A stretch of DNA of 23,604 nucleotides from an uncultured Collinsella sp. GTDB taxonomy: Bacteria; Actinomycetota; Coriobacteriia; Coriobacteriales; Coriobacteriaceae. The stretch lies in contig CAAFQK010000038.1 of NCBI GenBank assembly GCA_900765115.1, forward strand, positions 1 to 23,604, in the 5' to 3' direction. The position numbers and the translations under genes are program-made. Below the pieces are notes generated by a model. That model was not told the origin of the DNA. It ran no database searches and saw only the letters and a program-made list of their open reading frames with translations. This document shows, piece after piece, positions 1 through 6,653 of this stretch. Positions within the stretch are counted from its first letter, which is position 1, and each line of letters opens with the position of its first letter.

Positions 1-22
1 CTACACGACGCTCTTCCGATCT
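1..22. other. Illumina adapter remnant at contig end
   Basis: The first 22 bases match the 3' end of the standard Illumina TruSeq read-1 adapter, ending in GCTCTTCCGATCT. The recN reading frame is sensible down to position 23 and is then replaced by this sequence. It is therefore untrimmed adapter at a contig end, not genomic DNA. Confidence 0.97.
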
Positions 23-114
23 GTCTCGCCGGTCAGAACCGTTAGACCCGCGCTTGGCACCAACGTCGCCTCGCGAATGAGCGCAATGTTGGAAACCTGC
101 AGCTCATCGATCAT
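23..114 (-). CDS. recN: DNA repair protein RecN, N-terminal fragment (cut by contig end)
   Basis: Only the first 30 codons are present. They begin MIDELQVSNIALIREATL and run to LTVLTGE, just before the point where RecN proteins carry the Walker A motif (TGETGAGKS). RecN is an SMC-like ATPase that acts at DNA double-strand breaks. The N-terminal strand LxVxNIALI is typical of the family. The ATG lies inside the end of nadK (11-nt overlap), which suggests translational coupling. The 3' part is missing because adapter sequence begins at position 22, so this should not be called a pseudogene. Identity rests on a short stretch but fits the common nadK-recN gene order. Confidence 0.85.
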
Positions 115-964
115 GACGCACTCCGTAGAACACGCGGCTCACCGAGTTGTAGAAGCTCTCGGGGCCGTAGTCCAGCAGCAGCACATCGCCGGGACCGCGG
201 CGCACGGCCACGCTCTCGACCGTGCCGTCGCAGGTGATAAACTGTCCGTCGATGGCGATGGCCGGCACGCTCGGGCGGTCATCGGACATAAAGATCTCGA
301 CGACATCGCTTGGCGAGGTCAAGAAGGCTCGAGCCTGAATGGTATGCGGAGCGATGGGCACGCAAACCATGCCCGTGTAATCGGGGCTCACGATAGGGCC
401 GCCGGCAGAAAGCGCGTAGCCGGTGGAGCCAGTCGCCGTCGACACGACGACACCGTCACCGCGCAGGCGATCGATATGATGGCCGGACACCGTGATGTCA
501 AACTCGACCATATCGGACAGGGGCCCGCGCGTGAGCGCCATATCGTTGAGAGCAAACGTGCGCACGACGTCCTTCGTGCCGTCATCGCGCACCGAGACGA
601 TATCCGCGGCGATGGTGGCGCGGCGGCTCACGTGGAGCTCACCGGACAGGGCATCGCTCACAACCTGCAAAATATCGCGTTCCTCGGGACTGGCCGCCGT
701 CAAAAAGCCCAGGTGACCATAGGAAAGCCCCAAAATGGGAATCTCGCGGTAATTGAGGATACGGGCGGCGCGCAGCAACGTGCCGTCGCCGCCGAGCGTA
801 ATGACCAGGTCGGCATCGTCAACATCAGGCGTGCTCTGAATCTTGGAGCGCTGGTCGGCAGCCCATGCGACCTCATAGCCTTGGCGCGAAAGCCAAAGCT
901 CGAGCATCAGACCGCTCTCGACCGCCTCTTGCTTGTAGTAATTGGGAACCAGAAAGACCTTCAT
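104..964 (-). CDS. nadK: NAD kinase
   Basis: ATP-dependent NAD kinase, 286 aa, which phosphorylates NAD to NADP in the cytoplasm. The family signature GGDGT is at about residues 58-62, within DLVITLGGDGTLLRAAR. The second conserved block, RGDGVVVSTATGSTGYALS followed by AGGPIV, lies in the middle of the protein and forms the NAD site. Length is normal. The ATG overlaps the tlyA stop as ATGA, and the 3' end overlaps the recN start by 11 nt, so tlyA-nadK-recN look translationally coupled. This order is common in Gram-positive bacteria. Confidence 0.96.
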   Translation of the reverse strand: MKVFLVPNYYKQEAVESGLMLELWLSRQGYEVAWAADQRSKIQSTPDVDDADLVITLGGDGTLLRAARILNYREIPILGLSYGHLGFLTAASPEERDILQVVSDALSGELHVSRRATIAADIVSVRDDGTKDVVRTFALNDMALTRGPLSDMVEFDITVSGHHIDRLRGDGVVVSTATGSTGYALSAGGPIVSPDYTGMVCVPIAPHTIQARAFLTSPSDVVEIFMSDDRPSVPAIAIDGQFITCDGTVESVAVRRGPGDVLLLDYGPESFYNSVSRVFYGVRHDR

Positions 965-1773
965 AGCGTTGCCGCTTTCTCGCTCAAAGCCGATACCTGG
1001 GATTGCAACTCGTCATCGGCGCGCTCGCCGGGGGCAAATCTCGTGCCGTACAGGAAAAACTCGACGTTGCCCTTGGCGCCATGAATGGGCGACACGCACA
1101 CGTCGACCGGGAAGAGGCCCTTCGCGGCAAACAACTCGATTACCGCAACAAGCGTGTCGACACGCACGACAGGGTCGGTCACGATACCGCCCTCGCCCAC
1201 CAACGCAGCCGGAGCCTCAAACTGCGGCTTTACGAGCGTGCAAAACGAACCTGAAGGCTTCAGGCACGCCAGCACGGCGTCGATGATATTCGCGATACTC
1301 GTAAATGACACATCGCACACGGCCAGGTCGATAGCGCCGCCGTAGCCGAGCTCGGGCAACTGCGTCACATTCGTGCGCTCGTGGAGCGTCACGCGATCGT
1401 CTTGGCGCAGCGACCAGTCAAACTGGGCACGGCCCACGTCGACCGAGACAACGGTCGCGGCGCCGCGCTTGAGCAGGCAATCAGTAAAGCCGCCCGTGGA
1501 GCAGCCCACATCGAGGCAAGCAAGGTCCGTCGGATCGATCCCAAACGCATCGAGCGCGCCCTCGAGCTTGAGCCCGCCGCGCCCAACGTACGGAATGCGC
1601 CCCTTAACGTGCAGCGGCAGGCCCGGCGTCACCTTGAGCCCCGGGGAGGTCAAACGCTCACCGCCACTCGAAACCAAGCCGGCCATAAGAGTGCGAAGGG
1701 CATCCGCGCGATCGGCGCAGATGCCCTGTGAAATCAGTTCGTCATCGAGACGCACGCGTTTCATGAATGCCAT
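961..1773 (-). CDS. tlyA: TlyA-family rRNA 2'-O-methyltransferase
   Basis: 270 aa. The N-terminus (KRVRLDDELISQGICADRADAL) is an S4 RNA-binding domain. It is followed by an FtsJ/RrmJ-like SAM-dependent methyltransferase with the SAM loop LDVGCSTGGFTDCLL. The K-D-K-E catalytic tetrad of 2'-O-methyltransferases is visible: K in GRGGLKLEGA, D in VCDVSFTS, K in LVKPQFE and E in NVEFFLY. Characterised relatives methylate cytidines of 16S and/or 23S rRNA; the exact target here is inferred. I chose the ATG at 1771-1773, which overlaps the xseB stop as TGATG. A TTG two bases of overlap further upstream and an internal ATG at 1764 are alternatives. The older family label 'hemolysin' is not supported as a function. 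Confidence 0.93.
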   Translation of the reverse strand: MAFMKRVRLDDELISQGICADRADALRTLMAGLVSSGGERLTSPGLKVTPGLPLHVKGRIPYVGRGGLKLEGALDAFGIDPTDLACLDVGCSTGGFTDCLLKRGAATVVSVDVGRAQFDWSLRQDDRVTLHERTNVTQLPELGYGGAIDLAVCDVSFTSIANIIDAVLACLKPSGSFCTLVKPQFEAPAALVGEGGIVTDPVVRVDTLVAVIELFAAKGLFPVDVCVSPIHGAKGNVEFFLYGTRFAPGERADDELQSQVSALSEKAATL

Positions 1774-2039
1774 CAACCATTCGTATCCGGGGATGCAGTC
1801 TGTCTATCTTGGGACTCGTTTGCCGCATCCTCATCGTATTCCTGCTCGAGCTTGTCGGCCTCACGCGGCGTCAGCTCAAACTTGTCGACCATATCGACCG
1901 CACGGGAGCCCAGCTCAATCGCCTCATCAAACAAATCGAGCGAACGCTCCAAGGACGTATCCTTGGAGCGAACGGTGGCGATGATCTGGTCCAGGCGATC
2001 CGAGATCTCATCGAAGTTGCGGACGGAACCCTCTGGCAT
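1773..2039 (-). CDS. xseB: Exodeoxyribonuclease VII small subunit
   Basis: 88 aa, the usual size for XseB. The core FDEISDRLDQIIATVRSKD, then LERSLDLFDEAIEL, is the family's helical hairpin, which wraps around the large catalytic subunit XseA. The C-terminal 20 residues are acidic and probably disordered. The gene starts 2 nt after the nusB stop, and its stop overlaps the tlyA start. In many genomes xseA sits directly upstream of xseB; here nusB takes that place and no xseA is in the window, so the partner must be encoded elsewhere if the enzyme works. Confidence 0.9.
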   Translation of the reverse strand: MPEGSVRNFDEISDRLDQIIATVRSKDTSLERSLDLFDEAIELGSRAVDMVDKFELTPREADKLEQEYDEDAANESQDRQTASPDTNG

Positions 2040-2041
2040 GG

Positions 2042-2629
2042 CTACTCCTCGACGGAGTCGGCCTCGACGGCCTCAGCAGCGTCCGCATCCTCGGCAAGTA
2101 CACCGGCGGCAGCCTGAGCGGCGGCGACCTTGGCGGCCGCCTCGGCAGCCTGTGCCTCCTCGCGAGCACGATCCTCGGCCAGCAGCTCTTGGTACAGGTC
2201 CTCGCCCGGCAGCTCCTCGCTGCGAGCGATCTTGCCCAGCACGCCGTTGACAAACGAAGCAGACTGGTCGGTACCATAAGCCTTAGCGATCTCGACAGCC
2301 TCGTTGATAACGATGGCGTCCGAGACCTCCTCGTCGGTGAGGAAGCGCATCTCGTAGACGGCGATACGCAGCAGGTTGCGGTCGGCGCCGGGCATGCGCA
2401 TAAGATCCCAGTTCTTGGCGACGGCGCGCAGGGCACAGTCGATGCGATCGATATGCTCGTAGGCACCGCGGCAAAGCTCCAGCGCATAGGGGTCGAGGGG
2501 ACCCTTCGAGATCAGGAAATCGCCCTCGAGGACGCGCTCGAGCGGACTGTCCGTGGCCTCGGCCTGGAACAGCAGCTGCAGCGCCTGACTGCGGGCAAGC
2601 GTGCGCCCGCGATAAACCTTAAGGCTCAA
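2042..2629 (-). CDS. nusB: Transcription antitermination factor NusB
   Basis: 195 aa. The conserved N-terminal helix (RTLARSQALQLLFQAEAT) and the C-terminal core (ADRNLLRIAVYEMRFL, then INEAVEIAKAYG and FVNGVLGKIA) identify NusB. NusB pairs with NusE (ribosomal protein S10) on boxA RNA during rRNA antitermination. The fold is complete by about residue 150. The last 45 residues are an alanine- and glutamate-rich tail that most NusB proteins lack. The gene starts 3 nt downstream of the Asp23-like gene and ends 2 nt before xseB, so it is inside one operon. Confidence 0.95.
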   Translation of the reverse strand: MSLKVYRGRTLARSQALQLLFQAEATDSPLERVLEGDFLISKGPLDPYALELCRGAYEHIDRIDCALRAVAKNWDLMRMPGADRNLLRIAVYEMRFLTDEEVSDAIVINEAVEIAKAYGTDQSASFVNGVLGKIARSEELPGEDLYQELLAEDRAREEAQAAEAAAKVAAAQAAAGVLAEDADAAEAVEADSVEE

Positions 2630-2632
2630 AGG

Positions 2633-2995
2633 TTACTCCTTGGGGAAAACGAGGCCGTCAATGCAAACGTCAACGCGCTCGACCTCGACGCCCACCTGAG
2701 CATCGATGGCGGCGACCACGGCGGCGCGAACGGCCTCGGCGAGTTTCTTGAACGGATAGCCAAAGAACACCACGACACGCACGGTGAGCGCGAGCTTGTC
2801 GCCGACGACCTCGGCCTCGACCGCCGGCTCGGAAGCCGGGGCCTTGGACGAGAACATCATGGAGACAAGGTTGGTGGCAAGGTCCTTGACGCCAACGGAG
2901 GCGATGCCCTCGACATCCGACACGGCGCGCGAGACGATGGCGGTCAGAACATCGGGCGAAATGCCGATGCCGTCAATCTTGATTTCCTGGGGCAT
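2633..2995 (-). CDS. Asp23/Gls24 family envelope stress protein
   Basis: 120 aa. The sequence reads through the Asp23/Gls24 (DUF322) domain: start IKIDGIGISPDVLTAIVSRA, then DVEGIASV in the first half, and VFFGYPFKKLAEAVRAAV with a VERVDVCIDGL strand near the end. There is no signal peptide or membrane segment. Members include B. subtilis YqhY and staphylococcal Asp23, which are linked to the cell envelope and lipid homeostasis. A yqhY-like gene next to nusB, as here, is common in Gram-positive bacteria. The gene lies 24 nt downstream of efp and 3 nt upstream of nusB. Its molecular activity is not known. Confidence 0.88.
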   Translation of the reverse strand: MPQEIKIDGIGISPDVLTAIVSRAVSDVEGIASVGVKDLATNLVSMMFSSKAPASEPAVEAEVVGDKLALTVRVVVFFGYPFKKLAEAVRAAVVAAIDAQVGVEVERVDVCIDGLVFPKE

Positions 2996-3019
2996 GAGTC
3001 CTCCTAGAAGAGTTGGTTG

Positions 3020-3583
3020 CTAGACGCGGGAGACGAACTTGCCGTCGCGGGTGTCAACCTTGATGACCTCGCCCTCGTTGAGGTACATGGGGACCTGGAT
3101 GACAGCACCGGTGTCGATCGTGGCCGGCTTGGTGGAACCCTGGACGGTGTCGCCCTTAAAGCCCGGGTCGGTCTGGACGATGGTGGTCTCGATGAACATC
3201 GGCGGGGTCACGCCCATGAGCTCATCGTCGGCAAAGAGCAGCTGGCAGATGTCGTTCTCGCGCAGCCACTTGGAGTTCTCGCCCACCATGTCCTCGGGAA
3301 CGGGAACCTGCTCATAGGTCTCATTGTCCATGAAGATGTAGTCGGCGCCATCGTTGTAGAGGTACTGGAACTCACGGGTGGTGAGCATGACGCTCTCGAA
3401 CTTGGTGCCGGCGTTGCAGGTGTTCTCGACGACGCGTCCGCTCTTGATGTCGCGGGTCTTATAGCGCACAAACGCGCCGCCCTTGCCCGGCTTGACATGC
3501 TGGAACTCGACGATGGTGTAGACCTTGTCCTTAATGCGGAGACCGAGGCCGTTCTTGAAGTCGGCGGTAGAAATGGTAGGCAT
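3020..3583 (-). CDS. efp: Translation elongation factor P
   Basis: 187 aa, the standard EF-P length. EF-P binds between the ribosomal P and E sites and relieves stalling at polyproline. The N-terminal KOW-like domain carries the tip loop HVKPGKGGAF, with lysine at residue 34, the position modified in many bacteria. No modification gene is in the window. Two OB domains follow, with the conserved YNDGADYIFMDNETYEQ and a C-terminal GAVIQVPMYLNEGEVIKVDT. I chose the ATG at 3581-3583 because AAGAAAGG lies 7 nt upstream and the protein then begins MPTISTADFKNG as EF-P should. A perfect TATAAT lies about 58 nt upstream, so efp probably heads the operon running to recN. Confidence 0.97.
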   Translation of the reverse strand: MPTISTADFKNGLGLRIKDKVYTIVEFQHVKPGKGGAFVRYKTRDIKSGRVVENTCNAGTKFESVMLTTREFQYLYNDGADYIFMDNETYEQVPVPEDMVGENSKWLRENDICQLLFADDELMGVTPPMFIETTIVQTDPGFKGDTVQGSTKPATIDTGAVIQVPMYLNEGEVIKVDTRDGKFVSRV

Positions 3584-3640
3584 AGCGACCTTTCTTGTTA
3601 TGGGCAGAACGCACAAGCGTCCAAATTACATACGACCGAA

Positions 3641-3646
3641 ATTATA
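3641..3646 (-). promoter_or_regulatory. Promoter -10 box for efp operon
   Basis: On the minus strand this is a perfect TATAAT, located between the pepP terminator and efp. It predicts a leader of about 50 nt. No good -35 box is seen at the usual distance (GCTGCA is the closest), so the call rests on the -10 and its position. Confidence 0.6.
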
Positions 3647-3677
3647 CACTTGCAGACGGCGCCTGCAGCGAGCGCAT

Positions 3678-3720
3678 AAAAAGAGAACGCGGGGCGCCCG
3701 AATCATTTCGAACGCCCCGC
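3678..3720 (-). terminator. Rho-independent terminator after pepP
   Basis: Read on the minus strand, an 8-bp GC stem (GCGGGGCG paired with CGCCCCGC, positions 3713-3720 and 3689-3696) extends inward through a CGAA/TTCG stem across a small internal loop. It is followed by TTCTCTTTTT. It lies 22 nt past the pepP stop and just upstream of the efp promoter. Confidence 0.9.
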
Positions 3721-3742
3721 CCCAAACTATCTACGAAGTAGA

Positions 3743-4873
3743 CTAGCAATCGATGACGTGGAGGTCATGCGGCGTCTTGGTGAAAGGCTCGTAGCCGTTC
3801 TCGGTGACCACGCCGTAGTCCTCCAGGCGCACGCCGCCCACGCCGGGCAGATACACGCCGGGCTCCATGGTGATAACCGAGCCGACCTCGATGGTGTTCT
3901 TGCTGCGGTTAAAGTTGGGCAGCTCGTGGATGTCGATGCCCACGCCGTGACCCAGACCATGGTTGTAGTAATCGCCATAGCCGGCATCGCCGATGATCTT
4001 CTTGGAAAGCTTGAAAATGTCGTTGCCCTCGACGCCCGGATGGATGGCGGCGACACACTCCTCGTGGGTGCGGCGCACGAGCGCGTACAGGTCGAGCTGC
4101 TCCTGGGTAGGCTCGCCCATCACGACGGTGCGCGTCATGTCGGAACGATAATCGCAGTAGCCCGCGCCGTAATCCATGAGGACGAAGTCGCCCTTCTCGA
4201 TCACGCGGTCGCTCGGCACGGCGTGCGGGTTGGCAGTGTTGGGGCCGCTCGCCACGATAGAGCCGAAGGCCAAGCTGTCGGCACCGTTGGCGAACATAAA
4301 GTTCTCGAGTTCGTTGCGAACCTGCTTCTCAGTCATACCGGGCTTAATAAAGCCGAGCATATGCTGGAAAGCGGCATCGGTGATCGACTGCGCATGGCGC
4401 ATGAGCTCGATCTCCTCGGCGTCCTTGATGGCGCGCATCTTGCGGATGTCGTCATGCATCAGCGGCAACATGCAGGCGACGGAACGATCCTCCAGGCCAC
4501 GCTGAATACCCTGGTAGAAGTTGATCTGCATGTCGTCCTCAACAGCGCAGACACGGCACTTGTTGGCTGCGATCTTGCCGGCGACCCAACCGGGGATGGT
4601 GCCCTCGTCCATGTCGTAGACCCAGGGGCTGCCGGCGGGCGTGTTCTCCTCAAAGCTGTTGAGGTAGCGCGAGTCGGTATGGAACAGGCACTGATCAGCC
4701 GTAATAAACGCGGCGTGCGGGAACTCGAAGGTGTAGTCGAAGACGCCCTTCACGCCCGTGAGCCAACGGAGATTGGCCTCGTCGCGCACGACGATAGCGT
4801 CGTAGCCGCGCTCAGCCATCAGGGTACGGACACGCTCGATACGACCGGCAGGGCCGGCAGCAAACTCTGACAT
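3743..4873 (-). CDS. pepP: M24 family Xaa-Pro aminopeptidase
   Basis: 376 aa. An N-terminal creatinase-like domain (about residues 10-140, including RVRTLMAERGYDAIVVRDE) precedes a pita-bread metallopeptidase domain. All five metal ligands are visible: the two Asp in DYGAGYCDYRSDMTRT, His in NHGLGHGVGIDIHELP, Glu in MEPGVYLPG and Glu in GVRLEDYG. The family removes N-terminal residues before proline, or cleaves X-Pro dipeptides (PepQ), and length alone does not separate the two. No signal peptide is present. The start is supported by AAGAAAGGA 8 nt upstream, matching the efp ribosome site. The gene sits between aroB and efp, a common Gram-positive order, but has its own terminator. Confidence 0.92.
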   Translation of the reverse strand: MSEFAAGPAGRIERVRTLMAERGYDAIVVRDEANLRWLTGVKGVFDYTFEFPHAAFITADQCLFHTDSRYLNSFEENTPAGSPWVYDMDEGTIPGWVAGKIAANKCRVCAVEDDMQINFYQGIQRGLEDRSVACMLPLMHDDIRKMRAIKDAEEIELMRHAQSITDAAFQHMLGFIKPGMTEKQVRNELENFMFANGADSLAFGSIVASGPNTANPHAVPSDRVIEKGDFVLMDYGAGYCDYRSDMTRTVVMGEPTQEQLDLYALVRRTHEECVAAIHPGVEGNDIFKLSKKIIGDAGYGDYYNHGLGHGVGIDIHELPNFNRSKNTIEVGSVITMEPGVYLPGVGGVRLEDYGVVTENGYEPFTKTPHDLHVIDC

Positions 4874-4903
4874 GCAGATTCCTTTCTTGTTGTCTCCAAA
4901 AGT

Positions 4904-4969
4904 GCGGGACGGGTCTCAACCGAACGACGGAATCGCATGCGATCCGCAACCGATTGGAAACCCGCCCCT
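4904..4969 (-). other. Structured RNA element between aroB-like gene and pepP
   Basis: On the minus strand an 11-bp outer stem forms between GGGCGGGTTTC (4957-4967) and GAGACCCGTCCC (4906-4917), with one bulged U and one G-U pair. It encloses an inner near-palindrome, CGGATCGCATGCGATTCCG. Only a short TTTT follows, so it could be a weak terminator for the upstream operon or a structured pepP leader. I do not recognise a known riboswitch family. Confidence 0.45.
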
Positions 4970-4973
4970 CAAC

Positions 4974-4999
4974 ATGATACGAAAGACGATGGATGTCAA
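4974..4999 (-). promoter_or_regulatory. Possible promoter for pepP
   Basis: The minus strand has a perfect TTGACA at 4994-4999 and TATCAT at 4974-4979. Both boxes resemble sigma-70 sites, but the 14-nt spacer is shorter than the usual 16-18. At normal spacing the -10 would be the poor CATGTT. The site lies immediately after the aroB-like stop. Confidence 0.35.
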
Positions 5000-5005
5000 T
5001 AAAAC

Positions 5006-6115
5006 TTAGAGAAGTTCTTTGCGAGAAGCCAAGTAGGCGTGAGCATGGCGCTCAAGAACCTCGTCCTCAACGCTCGTTAGACGAATGGCGCCGAGTGCCG
5101 CGGGCAGCGGCAACATACTGCGGTTCGAGCGGGCGAACTGCTGCCTGCGGAATTCCTCGATAAACGCGGTGGGCTCCAGGTCGAAGGCAAGCTCCTCGAT
5201 GCCAAAGTCCTCCAGGCAGTCATCGACCTCAAAAACGTAATCGATATCGAAGTCGCAAGCATCGTGGGCAACGCGCGCCTCAAAACGCATGCCCTCGGAC
5301 AACAGCTGGTAGGCAGGGATCTGCGAAGCGGCGTCGCCCAAGCAGGCGCGTAGGCTACGCTCCCCCGTCTTACCAAAATAGAGCGCATGGCGGGCGCTCG
5401 GGTTTGTGGCCATCAGTACGTCCTTGCGGGCAGTCTGAGACCACTGAACGGCATTAACGAGCGCGACCTCCTCGCCCGCGAGAATCTCGGGGACGGTCTC
5501 AGTAAACTGATTCCAGCGGGACTTGCTGCTCGAAAGCATGGTGCCAACAAGTACCACATAGCCGAGCTTAAGGTCCTCGGGGTCCGTCTCGCGAACAAGG
5601 TCGAGGTCACACACGACCAGGCCCGGCTCGGGACGGAACGCGATAGCGGGAAGTGCATTCGCCGACGAGGCGACGAGCGGCTTCATGGTCGTCGCGACCG
5701 TGAGCATGGCGTCAAACGTCGTCGGCAGCAAGGCGCACTCGGTGCGACCGCACCACTGATTGGCACACCAGCAAACGACCGAGCAGGTTGCGGCATCGCC
5801 AACGGCAACAACGAGATCGTCGCAGGTAATGCCGTTAGCTGACAGGGCGCCAAAGACGGTATCGGCATCGGCCAGCGTAGCACCGGCAGGCGAAACCTCA
5901 AGGGCGAGCAGCGACACGGCAAACCCGGCGTCGACCAGCGCATGCTCGACGACCTCGCCAAAACGCTCGGATGTGGCGTCATTCCAAACAACCATCGCGC
6001 GCTTAGGCTTGCCCACAGCCGAGGCAAACATGCGCGACAGCTCCTCGAACGCGCCCAACCCGACGCGGACATCGACACTGCGGTTTTGGAAATTGATAAG
6101 TTGACGGCGAATCAT
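5006..6115 (-). CDS. 3-dehydroquinate synthase homologue lacking catalytic residues
   Basis: 369 aa, near-normal length for AroB, and an alignable homologue along its whole length. Landmarks are the PTT of VPTT (here LLPTTFDAML), the DLDxL segment (VVCDLDLV) and LYFGKTGERSLRAC in place of LNFGHTFGHALEA. The working residues are gone. The GGGVxGD NAD motif reads VGDAATCS and PxGExxK reads PAGATLAD. AEVIKYG reads YVVLVGT, so the zinc ligand Glu and a Lys are lost. The two His of GHTFGH are Lys and Arg, and the His of HGEAV is absent. The frame is intact, so this looks like a maintained pseudoenzyme rather than a decayed gene. I chose the ATG at 6113-6115, which overlaps the aroK stop as ATGA; a longer start would lie deep inside aroK. 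Its function is unknown, and synthase activity is unlikely. Confidence 0.8.
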   Translation of the reverse strand: MIRRQLINFQNRSVDVRVGLGAFEELSRMFASAVGKPKRAMVVWNDATSERFGEVVEHALVDAGFAVSLLALEVSPAGATLADADTVFGALSANGITCDDLVVAVGDAATCSVVCWCANQWCGRTECALLPTTFDAMLTVATTMKPLVASSANALPAIAFRPEPGLVVCDLDLVRETDPEDLKLGYVVLVGTMLSSSKSRWNQFTETVPEILAGEEVALVNAVQWSQTARKDVLMATNPSARHALYFGKTGERSLRACLGDAASQIPAYQLLSEGMRFEARVAHDACDFDIDYVFEVDDCLEDFGIEELAFDLEPTAFIEEFRRQQFARSNRSMLPLPAALGAIRLTSVEDEVLERHAHAYLASRKELL

Positions 6116-6645
6116 AGCAGTCCACGCTCCAAAAGCATTTCGGCACAAAGGTAGGAAACGTCCTCGAAGGACTTGTTGCGAATATCAAGGGTAATATCGG
6201 CGGCCTGGCGATACAGCGGACGGCGATGCTCAAACAGGCGCGCAGCATGCTCGGGCGAGCGGAAATCTGGCCGGGTATCGGAGCGGCGGATCTGGCGCAA
6301 CGAGTCCTCAAAGTCGCCTTCGAGGTACACACAGGTACCCATTTCGTGCATCAGTTCAATGTTCACCGGCGTCTCGACGATGCCACCCCCGCACGATACC
6401 AGCAAGCTGCGCTCGCTTTGAAGCGAACGGAGTGCCGAGGTCTCGAGCTCGCGAAAACGATCCTCGCCCTCGGTCTTAAATATCTCGGTCACCGACTTGC
6501 CGCATCGACGCACAACCAAACGATCGGTATCGATGAATCGACGCTTGAACATAGTGCCCACGTTGCGCGCAAGCGTCGACTTGCCCGCGCCCAAAAAGCC
6601 GATAAAGAAGATATGGTCGCAGCCGTGTTTGATGTGCTGAGACAT
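6112..6645 (-). CDS. aroK: Shikimate kinase
   Basis: 177 aa, normal length. Shikimate kinase makes shikimate 3-phosphate, a late step toward chorismate. Visible features are the Walker A GFLGAGKST near residue 20, the shikimate-binding DTD motif (RFIDTDRLV), FRELE with the conserved Arg and Glu, the GGG loop in SCGGGIVE, a lid Arg in DTRPDF, and the Arg of HRRPLYRQAADI. All key residues appear intact, unlike the gene that follows. It starts 8 nt after yqeG and its stop overlaps the aroB-like ATG, so the two are probably translated together. Confidence 0.9.
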   Translation of the reverse strand: MSQHIKHGCDHIFFIGFLGAGKSTLARNVGTMFKRRFIDTDRLVVRRCGKSVTEIFKTEGEDRFRELETSALRSLQSERSLLVSCGGGIVETPVNIELMHEMGTCVYLEGDFEDSLRQIRRSDTRPDFRSPEHAARLFEHRRPLYRQAADITLDIRNKSFEDVSYLCAEMLLERGLL

Positions 6646-6653
6646 GGCGAAAC

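Noticed and set aside
23..114. recN as a pseudogene
   Set aside because: The gene is cut by adapter sequence at a contig end, not by mutation.
77..1084. 335-codon open frame on the plus strand
   Set aside because: It is antisense to nadK and the end of tlyA, and its translation is not protein-like.
961..1773. Hemolysin annotation for the TlyA-family gene
   Set aside because: The K-D-K-E methyltransferase residues and S4 domain support rRNA methylation; nothing indicates a pore-forming toxin.
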